Shown in pieces: positions 1-5,205 of a DNA stretch of 11,955 nucleotides. Each line of letters starts with the position of its first letter. The first letter of the stretch is position 1. The translations under genes and the position numbers were made by a program. The DNA lies in contig MU647756.1 of NCBI GenBank assembly GCA_026770585.1, positions 4,993 through 16,947 of the forward strand, read 5' to 3'. The DNA is from Baffinella frigidus (lineage: Eukaryota; Cryptophyceae; Cryptomonadales; Baffinellaceae). The notes under the pieces were generated by a model, which did not search any database, was not told the DNA's origin, and saw only the letters and a list, made by a program, of their open reading frames with translations.

Positions 1-81
1 CTTTCAATCCGGGGGTTTCTCGGTGCGCTGAGCAGGATGCGCGCATCACCTTCCCCGCCCCACCGCGCCATGGCGGTGTAA
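1..81 (+). CDS. Possible 3' end of an unidentified gene (partial)
   Basis: Frame 1 is open from the first base and ends at TAA 79-81, giving 26 residues that end RMRASPSPPHRAMAV. Most codons end in G or C, as in the one certain gene of this window. GC content drops sharply right after the stop, into an AT-rich stretch with a short aaaaatt-g-aattttt palindrome near 90-105, which is what a gene end would look like. No domain can be recognised in so short a tail, and a chance open frame in GC-rich DNA is quite possible. Confidence 0.22.
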   Translation, partial: LSIRGFLGALSRMRASPSPPHRAMAV

Positions 82-160
82 AGCGACTAAAAAATTGAAT
101 TTTTGACCCTCAAAAATCCCGATTGCACAATTAAATTTATTGCACATTTGCAGCACCCCC

Positions 161-270
161 TGATACGCACCTGTGACGAAATTTACTACGAAGCTTCGTA
201 CACAAATAGATCATACTAGTAATTATTAAAGCATTTGTGTAGTAAACTTCGTTGCCGGTGCGTATTTATC
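161..270. repeat. Short inverted-repeat element (family J, MITE-like)
   Basis: The left arm (about 161-208) reads TGATACGCACC...TTTACTAC...ACACAAATAG. The right arm (about 232-270) is its imperfect reverse complement (GCATTTGTGTAGTAAAC...GGTGCGTATTTATC). The left arm carries an extra 14-bp perfect palindrome, TACGAAGCTTCGTA, at 187-200 that the right arm lacks. A piece of the right arm (GCATTTGTGTAGTAA, TTCGTTG) recurs at 9914-9937 inside element H1, so the sequence is dispersed. No coding capacity. Confidence 0.65.
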
Positions 271-877
271 ATCACGAGTCGAGGTGTACGAGCTCTATCA
301 GTACCGGGACGAGCTCGCAGGCCTTACTCGGATAGCGAGAGGGCACAAATGGATCGGGTATTTATTGCCGTCAGCTGCCATCGGCCAGTACAAACTGGAC
401 GCGACTGGTACCAATGTTTGAAATCATACACGGCTTGAAAAGATCCGTTTAATAACCCGTCGCTCCGATCAGGCATCATGATACCGGTACCGGTATGTAC
501 CGGTACGGGTACGGGTATCATGATAGGCCAGCTGCCTGCCAAACCCAAGGAAATCTAAATTGGGATGAATCTTGTCCAAATTTATTTATTTTTAAGTCAG
601 CATTCGCACATGGAAAAGCAGGTGACTTGCTTATCTCGTGACCGACGCTTGTTTGTGGATCCTTCGGCCACCGTTTGGTCCGAGATACAGGGGGAATTTA
701 GAAGCCAGGACCCCATTTGCAATCTTCTTTACCACCTAGGACCCCATATGAATAAATCACCCCCGAGATACAGAAGGCACCTGCTGTTTTTCCTAGAGCA
801 GCGAGATCGTTTTCCTCAGCGAGATAACATTTCCCCTTGGCAACATCCTCCCCAACTAGCGACGGACTACAGCTTCC
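271..877. other. Intergenic stretch, no supported gene
   Basis: Short open frames exist, but they use AT-rich third positions and show no family motif. The only structure I see is the inverted repeat at 475-525. GC content rises again close to 878, where a coding-like segment begins. Confidence 0.6.
475..525. repeat. Imperfect inverted repeat / hairpin
   Basis: ATCATGATACC at the left and GGTATCATGAT at the right are complementary. The middle is built of alternating GGTACC and ACGGGT units that can also pair. The predicted stem is about 22 bp with a small loop near 496-499. It could be a cruciform-prone site or a remnant of a small foldback element. No second copy was seen. Confidence 0.55.
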
Positions 878-1375
878 ATGCTCTCTAGCTTCCTTCCCCG
901 CATTTCATCGGCACGCACGTCTGACACCCTCGCCTTCACGTCCTCTGCTGCGAGCATGTCCTCGCCACGCACAGCAGGTCTCAACCGGATGTCTTCGCTG
1001 GGGGGCCTAGAGATGGGCTTCGCCCTTCTGACGCCCGACGAATCAACACATTCGTCAGCATCGGATCCAGCACCGATGCAGTTGAGATCTCGCACCCGAC
1101 GCTGCTCGGTAGTCACCGACGGGCCGGACACTCCGAGCGGGCGACGGCTGTTGAGGAGGGCACAGCGGTCAGTGGGCGTGGCCTCAACAGCCGGGGGCAC
1201 AGCCCGCAGTGCCGAGCCGGATGCGCTGGCTGCTGGGAAAAGGAAGTTCCTACCTTTTGTCGTCGAGAAGAAATCTGACACCTTCACAGCGCAGCTTGTC
1301 GACGATCTCCTCAAGTCGACCAAGATCGCCCGGTCCCGCCTCCACTTTCTCTCCACGTCACGCACCCCTGGATGA
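878..1375 (+). CDS. Candidate exon or small gene, unknown function
   Basis: The ATG at 878 opens a 165-residue frame. Roughly 70% of codons end in G or C, a little lower than the PhnA gene but well above the AT-rich flank. The first ~100 residues are rich in Ser, Arg and Ala with no clear domain. The most protein-like stretch is residues 122-155, with KRKFLPFVVEKKSDTFTAQL followed by a helical-looking VDDLLKSTKIARSRL. No known family is recognised. The frame may be one exon of a longer gene: a GT at 1298 leaves phase 0 and would join in frame to the coding-like stretch after the AG at 1499-1500, but this would drop the LVDDLLKS part. A long open frame also exists on the opposite strand (856-1533), so even the strand is not secure. 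Confidence 0.35.
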   Translation: MLSSFLPRISSARTSDTLAFTSSAASMSSPRTAGLNRMSSLGGLEMGFALLTPDESTHSSASDPAPMQLRSRTRRCSVVTDGPDTPSGRRLLRRAQRSVGVASTAGGTARSAEPDALAAGKRKFLPFVVEKKSDTFTAQLVDDLLKSTKIARSRLHFLSTSRTPG

Positions 1376-1470
1376 AGGGGATGGGCGGATGATTTTCTCG
1401 CCACGGCGAGGATAGAGCAGCACTCGCAACAGACACCAACGAGTGGCACGCACCATAGATGAAGGGGATG
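1359..1470. repeat. 24-bp direct repeat, two copies 88 bp apart
   Basis: CACGCACC then GATGAAGGGGATG appears at 1359-1383 and again at 1447-1470 with three or four differences. The copies lie between the two coding-like segments at 878 and 1474. They could mark a local duplication inside an intron, or duplicated sequence of a gene whose exon limits I cannot set. Confidence 0.75.
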
Positions 1471-1473
1471 TGA

Positions 1474-1645
1474 TCCGCCGACGTCGGCAAAGCAGGGCAG
1501 GCCATGCTCGAGCTCACGCACGCCCCCACGCACTGCAAGGCCCTCAGGGCCCTCGGCGACTCCACCTCCACCCTACTTTTCAGGAAGCGCTCCACTGCGG
1601 AGGTGTGCTGCAGTTCAAAAGGACGAGCGGCCGAAAGTGTACTGG
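1474..1645 (+). CDS. Candidate second coding segment, cut by a MITE
   Basis: After an in-frame TGA at 1471 the frame is open through ATG 1504. From 1504 to about 1570 almost every codon ends in G or C (MLELTHAPTHCKALRALGD), the strongest coding-like signal outside the PhnA gene. After ~1570 the bias weakens. From 1646 the DNA is recognisably a decayed family A repeat, so the open frame running on to 1740 is repeat-derived in its last third. It could be an internal exon beginning after CAG 1498-1500, or a gene fragment disrupted by the insertion. No family recognised. Confidence 0.33.
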
Positions 1646-1737
1646 TAGAAGGGAGCCTCAAGTTAAAAAAACCCGCACCCCCACCTAGGGGCCTACATCA
1701 GGCCTGTCCTGGGACACTGTGGCGGTCCGAGGGAAGA
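1646..1737. mobile_element. Decayed family A MITE (copy A0)
   Basis: TAGAAGGGAGCCTC corresponds to the A end TACAGGGGTACCTC. CCTAGGGGCCTACATCAGGC and the following GTGGCGGTCCGAGGG follow the centre of intact copies base by base with scattered changes. The right terminal third is missing. It is more diverged than the other A copies, so probably the oldest here. Confidence 0.6.
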
Positions 1738-1962
1738 TAACTGAACAAAATAAAACACATTAATTCGCACGTGACCAGCCAACGTCTCGCCGGTAGAGGC
1801 TAGCTTATCTCCCCAGGCGGGACGCGAAAGCAAGTCCAACGCCAGCGTCGCGTGTTAGTCAACCCCCGAGGCTCGTCACCTGTCCGACCGAGGCTCACAC
1901 GTGCCGCTTCAGAGCGGCCTAGCTCTTGGTCAGGCCGGCGGGTCTCACCGCTACATGGTGCC
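1738..1962. other. Intergenic, no gene or recognised repeat
   Basis: No open frame with coding-like composition and no inverted repeat found between the decayed MITE and the next nested pair. Confidence 0.5.
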
Positions 1963-2190
1963 TACAGGGGTACTGGGGGCCCTGAATGTGATCCGAAAGG
2001 AAGCATGGCTTTTCTGCAGAACCAGTTCAGGTGTCCGCCTATGTTGGGAGCTCGAAGAACCTAAAGGACCTAAAGGACCTCGCTCATAAGAAAGCGCCCC
2101 CCTCCCTAGGACCCTACAGTAGGCCTATGTCTGAGGCCCTCTGGCGGTCCTAGGGGGGGGGCAGTTTCTTATGAGCGAGGTACCCCTGTG
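1963..2190. mobile_element. Family A MITE (A1) interrupted by a B insertion
   Basis: The left tip TACAGGGGTAC (1963-1973) is separated from the rest of the element (from CTCGCTCATAAG, about 2079, to 2190) by a family B copy. Removing the insertion restores the A consensus TACAGGGGTACCTCGCTC. The body then shows the usual palindrome: AAGAAA, poly-C, CCTAGGACCCTACAGTAGGC, the mirrored half with poly-G, TTTCTTATGAGCGAGGTACCCCTG. The outer TA at the right end has become TGG. Confidence 0.85.
1974..2078 (-). mobile_element. SINE-like repeat B (copy B1), nested in A1
   Basis: It runs from GGGGGCCCTGAATGTGATCC through GAAAGGAAGCATGG and CCTATGTTGGGAGCTCGAAG to the tail CCTAAAGGACCTAAAGG. The tail of 9-bp units at one end and an abrupt other end resemble a retroposed short element, though no tRNA-type promoter boxes were found. 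Strand is given relative to copies that read GGTCCTTTAGG on the plus strand. It belongs to the sub-type carrying GAGCTCCCAACATAGGCGG, shared with the copies at 2744 and 4674. Confidence 0.8.
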
Positions 2191-2226
2191 GTGTACAGAG
2201 GTATCTGGGCTATAGAAACCAGAGCT

Positions 2227-2370
2227 TAAGAACACAGACCGGATTTGGGCCCCCCGGTTTCTTAATTTAGTACCAGAGGGTTGACTAAGTCTTGCGTTTG
2301 TCAAAACACCTCTGGTACTAATTCAAGAAAACAGACACCGACCGATGTCGCAGCACCCGTGTTCTTGTAA
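2227..2370. repeat. Two-tier inverted repeat (element D)
   Basis: The inner arms are 2257-2279 (GTTTCTTAATTTAGTACCAG AGG) and 2308-2332 (CCTCTGGTACTAATTC then AAGAAAAC), separated by about 28 bp. An outer, weaker pair, TTAAGAACACAG at 2227 and CCGTGTTCTTGTAA near 2357, extends the stem. Only one copy in the window. Foldback or MITE-like, with no coding content. Confidence 0.65.
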
Positions 2371-2471
2371 CCCATAAGTGGCGAGTAGGCCCGTACGCTC
2401 TACCTTAGGGCCCGAGGACCTACCTAGGACCCCATGCTGGTCAAATTTGACCTGCTCGCACTTGAGGGATA
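2368..2471 (+). mobile_element. Family C MITE (copy C1)
   Basis: This 104-bp relative of the 105-bp copies at 8655, 9057 and 9594 shares GTGGCGAGTAGGC, TAGGGCCC, the GGTCAAATTTGACC palindrome and the right end GCACTTGAGGGATA. Its left end has mutated to TAACCCATAAGTGG. It is the most diverged C copy. Confidence 0.8.
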
Positions 2472-2477
2472 GCCCAG

Positions 2478-2554
2478 ATACCCCTGTACATGTAGGGTCC
2501 TAGAAGGGTGTTGTTTCTTATGAGCGAGGTACCCCTGTAGCCGCAGGGGTACCT
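2478..2554 (+). mobile_element. Fragments of family A (right half A2 and a solo left tip)
   Basis: 2492-2539 is the right half of an A element (TAGGGTCCTAG ... TTTCTTATGAGCGAGG TACCCCTGTA). It is preceded by an isolated end, ACCCCTGTACATG (2480-2492), and followed by an opposed left tip, GCAGGGGTACC (2544-2554), after which repeat B2 begins. Successive insertions and deletions would explain the patchwork. Confidence 0.65.
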
Positions 2555-2642
2555 TGCATCCTTTCTCTGCAGTCCTTTCTACGGAAGGGCGCGACGTTGG
2601 GCTATGTTGGGAGAAATTAAAACCTAAAGGACCTAAAGGATC
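2555..2642 (-). mobile_element. SINE-like repeat B (copy B2)
   Basis: TCTGCAGTCCTTTCTACGG, then a GGGCTATGTTGGGAGAAATT segment and the tail AAAACCTAAAGGACCTAAAG. It is of the GGTTTTAATTT sub-type. It lies tail to tail with B3, 100 bp away. Confidence 0.75.
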
Positions 2643-2743
2643 CTCACCTCAGGAACAGCGCAACGGCCCCGGTTGAGCAACAAGGTGGTGGTGTATTTTC
2701 CTCTTAATCCTTGTAACAAACTCATTTCTGGGAGTCGCCGCTG

Positions 2744-2838
2744 TCCTTTAGGTCCTTTAGGTTCTTCGAGCTCCCAACATAGGCGGACACCGGAACTTGT
2801 CCTGTAGAAAGGCCATGCTTCCTTTCGGATCACATCAA
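2744..2838 (+). mobile_element. SINE-like repeat B (copy B3)
   Basis: TCCTTTAGGTCCTTTAGG is followed by TTCTTCGAGCTCCCAACATA and GGCGGACACCGGAACTT, ending GGCCATGCTTCCTTTCGGAT CACATCAAGCCCCCCTGTAC. The sequence next to the head resembles an A-family tip, as at B1. It matches the short leader sequence in front of the PhnA start codon. Confidence 0.8.
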
Positions 2839-3170
2839 GCCCCCCTGTACAGAGGATCGCGGCAGAAACCGGCTAAAGGGTGTCCTCATCGGGCGTGAGG
2901 TATTCCCAACTGGGAACGCGCTCACACACACCAGGACCACAAGTCGGCTGAAGGCCCATATGGTATCCCATCGTTAAGCTCGCAGGAGCTCCAACCACGG
3001 ATACCTCAGATTCAAACCAAACGCATGAGAGGTTTCCCTGGAGATACCTCTTGAATAAATTCAGCAATCAGTAATCGGATCCTCCCCGTCGGTGCGTCAC
3101 CCCCACGCACTTCGCTACACCGCCTAAGGGAGAGAACGTCATGTATTAGCACCAACACGGCCTTTCTTTG
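2839..3170. other. Intergenic, no supported gene
   Basis: Only short frames with no family resemblance. There is a weak hairpin AGAGGT...ACCTCT around 3028-3051 and two related stretches carrying GATACCTC (about 3000 and 3043). No strong repeat match to other parts of the window. Confidence 0.55.
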
Positions 3171-3262
3171 CAGGGGTGCCTCGCTCATAAGAAGACCCTA
3201 GACATAGGCCTACTGTAGGGCCCCCGGGGGGGTGCGCCTCCCTGTAAGCGAGGTACCCCTGT
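3171..3262. mobile_element. Family A MITE (A3), internally deleted
   Basis: The left end CAGGGGTGCCTCGCTCATAAG and right end AAGCGAGGTACCCCTG are clear, and the CATAGGCCTACTGTAGGGCC centre survives. The poly-C/poly-G arms are shortened, and the right-hand TTTCTTATG has been replaced by CTCCCTG. The flanking TA is lost. Confidence 0.75.
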
Positions 3263-3540
3263 GGGCCAGGCTGTGGCGGGTTTACTGGAGCTCTCGGCTG
3301 TTTGCTCTCAAGCCATCCACGTGCAGAGAGAATGATATTTTTTTGCCAAGCAAACAGCGTCAGCGCCTCACATGCTACGCATTGTGCCACTTACTGTACC
3401 CCGTGTCAGCCGCTCATACGAGCATTTTCCGGATGGATTCTAACTCCACCTCCTACCATCCACGTGCAGGCTACCGAGCAGGCATCCTCACACCATCGTT
3501 TAGGATTTCACACCGTTTGGGGTTGAAGGGTAAGAGGTTA
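3263..3540. other. Intergenic, no supported gene
   Basis: Overlapping short frames carry no motif. A 14-bp direct repeat, CCATCCACGTGCAG, lies at 3313-3326 and 3456-3469. The sequence grades into the telomere-like array from about 3515. Confidence 0.5.
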
Positions 3541-3973
3541 ATGTTTAGGGTTTAGAGTTTAGGGTTTAGGGTTTAGGGTTTAGGGTTAAGGGTTTAGGGT
3601 TCAGGGTTTAGGGTTTAGGGTTGAGGGTTTAGTGTTCAGGGTTTAGGGTTCAGGTCTCAAGGTTTAGGGTTTAGGGTTTAGGGTTTAGGGTTTAGGGTTT
3701 AGGGTTTAGGGTTTAGGGTTGAGGGTTTAGGGTTTAGGGTTTAGGGTTTAGGGTTTAGAGTCTAGAGTTTAGAGTTTAGAGTTTAGGGGTAAGGGGTAAG
3801 GGCTTAGGGTTTGTAAAAAATAGGGTTGAGGGTTGAGGGTTGAGGGTTTAGGTTTTAGGGTGTAGGGTGTAGGGTTTAGGGTTCAGGTTTTAGGTTTTAG
3901 GGTTGGGGGTTGAGGGTTGAGGGTTCAGGGTTGAGAGTTAAGGGTCCAGGGTACAAGGTTTAGGGTTTAGGGA
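3541..3973 (+). repeat. Interstitial TTTAGGG telomere-like array 1
   Basis: About 430 bp of (TTTAGGG)n on the plus strand. The purest run is near 3661-3760. Many variants occur (TTCAGGG, TTGAGGG, TTTAGAG, TGTAGGG, TTAAGGG) and one interruption, TTTGTAAAAAATAGGG, near 3812. The unit is the plant/alga-type telomere heptamer. Degeneracy and unrelated DNA on both sides show it is internal, not an active chromosome end. The G-rich plus strand could form G-quadruplexes. It lies about 760 bp upstream of the PhnA gene. Confidence 0.95.
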
Positions 3974-4020
3974 GGGTAACTCGAAACATTTCCGTTATTT
4001 CAAACAAATTTCCAGAAGTT

Positions 4021-4206
4021 GTCCTTTAGGTGCACAGGGGGAATCCTTTAGGTCCTTCAGGTTTTAATTTTGCCCAACATATTGATTACATATGGCAACG
4101 ACACGCCCTTCCGTAGAAAGGACTGCAGAGAAAGCATTTTTGCTTTCGGATCGCGTTGAGCTCTCCAGTGCAGAGGCTCGTGAAGAGGGGATAAAGGGTT
4201 GGTTCT
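4021..4206 (+). mobile_element. SINE-like repeat B, long copy (B4)
   Basis: It starts at the 9-bp tail units (CCTTTAGG, TCCTTCAGG), then GTTTTAATTTTGCCCAACAT and CACGCCCTTCCGTAGAAAGG, the AAAGCATTTTTGCTTT hairpin, CGGATCGCG. It extends through GCTCTCCAGTGCAGAGGCTC to GGGGATAAAGGG. This extended head is shared only with the copy at 5235. On the minus strand both encode a similar PFIPSSRASAL string, but this tracks the repeat rather than a gene. Confidence 0.8.
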
Positions 4207-4276
4207 CTTGGGGTGCTTGAGCTGATCCAGAGGACCGCGCTCGCCCACACACCGAACCTTTAGGTCCAAGTCCTTT

Positions 4277-4299
4277 GACACTTATTGACACTTATTGAC
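4277..4299. repeat. 10-bp tandem repeat
   Basis: GACACTTATT is repeated twice, followed by a partial third GAC. The preceding CCTTTAGGTCCAAGTCCTTT looks like another fragment of the B tail. Confidence 0.7.
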
Positions 4300-4423
4300 T
4301 TTATTCGAAAGTGAGAATGCACGGTGCAAGAATTGAGGCGAGGTTAGGAAAACGTCTGGGTTCTGCACCAGATTTTTCCTGCCCAAGAAACTGCCACTAC
4401 CCATAAGGAAAAACCACGATAGG

Positions 4424-4526
4424 TCCTTCAGGTTTTATTACTAATTAATTTCTCCCAACATATGCCAACGACAAGCCGTTCCGTAGAAGGGATCTGCAGA
4501 AAAAAGCATTTTTGCTTTCGGATCGT
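4424..4526 (+). mobile_element. SINE-like repeat B (copy B5)
   Basis: TAGGTCCTTCAGGTTTTATT, an ACTAATTA insertion, then CTCCCAACATATGCCAACGA, GTTCCGTAGAAGGGATCTGC and AAAGCATTTTTGCTTTCGGA. It is about 100 bp and lies about 200 bp upstream of the PhnA start codon, so it may sit in the promoter or 5'UTR. Confidence 0.8.
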
Positions 4527-4558
4527 CAGCCTGGTTGATTTCGTTGTCAAAACCTTCT

Positions 4559-4608
4559 ACCTTAAGTCACCTCCTAGCAGTCAGAATCACAGCCAGTTGA
4601 CTTAAGGT
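4559..4608. repeat. 11-bp perfect inverted repeat upstream of the PhnA gene
   Basis: ACCTTAAGTCA at 4559-4569 and TGACTTAAGGT at 4598-4608 are perfect reverse complements around a 28-bp spacer. It ends three bases before an in-frame ATG at 4612. It could be a tiny MITE, an RNA stem in the 5'UTR or a dimeric protein site; nothing in the sequence decides. Confidence 0.6.
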
Positions 4609-4673
4609 GAAATGTCCAAGTGGGTCCTCGGTTTGCAGAGGGCAGAGAAAGGGGAAAGGCGAGTAGCAAAAAG

Positions 4674-4730
4674 TCCTGTAGGTCCTTTAGGTTCTTCGAG
4701 CTCCCAACATAGGCGGACACCGGAACTCGG
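4674..4730 (+). mobile_element. Truncated repeat B (B6) forming the PhnA leader
   Basis: GTCCTGTAGGTCCTTTAGG, then TTCTTCGAGCTCCCAACATA and GGCGGACACCGGAACT, match B3 almost base for base and then stop abruptly one or two bases before the start codon at 4732. The repeat is in frame with the gene and free of stops, so translation from ATG 4612 would give a 40-residue repeat-derived extension. Confidence 0.8.
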
Positions 4731-4731
4731 C

Positions 4732-5205
4732 ATGCTGAGTCGTCCCGTTCAGGCGTGGCGCCAGGTGCGCGCCGTCGCCTCCCGGCCGCGCAGCAGCAAC
4801 TCTGTGCTCTCAGCCACCCTCCTCCTGGCCGCTCTGCCGCTCTCGGGCGGCTTCCTCCTGGGTGCCCCCGCGCTCGGCACAACGCTGAAGGGGTCAGCCC
4901 ACGTGATTCGGTGTCCGCGCGCCGACCCTTTCCACGTCAGCAGCCGCCGTTTGCGATCGGGGGTCGTGCTACTGCGCGCGGCCGCGGGTGGGGCTGATCC
5001 CGAGCCGGGGCCGTGCCCAAAATGTGGCGACAAGAACACCTACTGGGATGGGATGTCGTCGTTCGCCTGCACGGCTTGTGGTGAGGAGTGGGCGGTCGAC
5101 GGCGCAAGCGATAATGTCACGGAGGGAAGCGATGAGGTGAAGGACGTCAACGGGAATGTGTTGAGTGCGGGCGACACCGTCGTGCTTGTCAAGGACCTCG
5201 CAAAG
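4732..5205 (+). CDS. phnA: PhnA-like gene, exon 1
   Basis: It codes for residues 1-158: presequence, all four zinc-ligand cysteines and the first strand pair of the C-terminal domain, ending VVLVKDLAK. About 80% of codons end in G or C. The open frame continues past 5205 to 5241, but those residues (VSLYLSFPRPL) have no counterpart in the family and run into repeat B7, so the exon is ended at AAAG|GTCTCG. Confidence 0.88.

Noticed and set aside
3313-3469. 14-bp direct repeat CCATCCACGTGCAG
   Set aside because: A short isolated pair centred on a common CACGTG; insufficient to claim function.
3541-3973. An active telomere or chromosome end
   Set aside because: Heptamers are degenerate and the array is flanked by ordinary sequence on both sides.
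4057-4291. Minus-strand frames with PFIPSSRASAL at 4057-4291 and again at 5238-5444, as a protein family
   Set aside because: The similarity follows the DNA of repeat B in its long form; frames break at different points and codon positions show no constraint.
4612-4731. ATG 4612 as the PhnA start
   Set aside because: The stretch is mostly repeat B6, and starting at 4732 places the hydrophobic segment near the N-terminus as a signal peptide requires. Kept as an alternative only.
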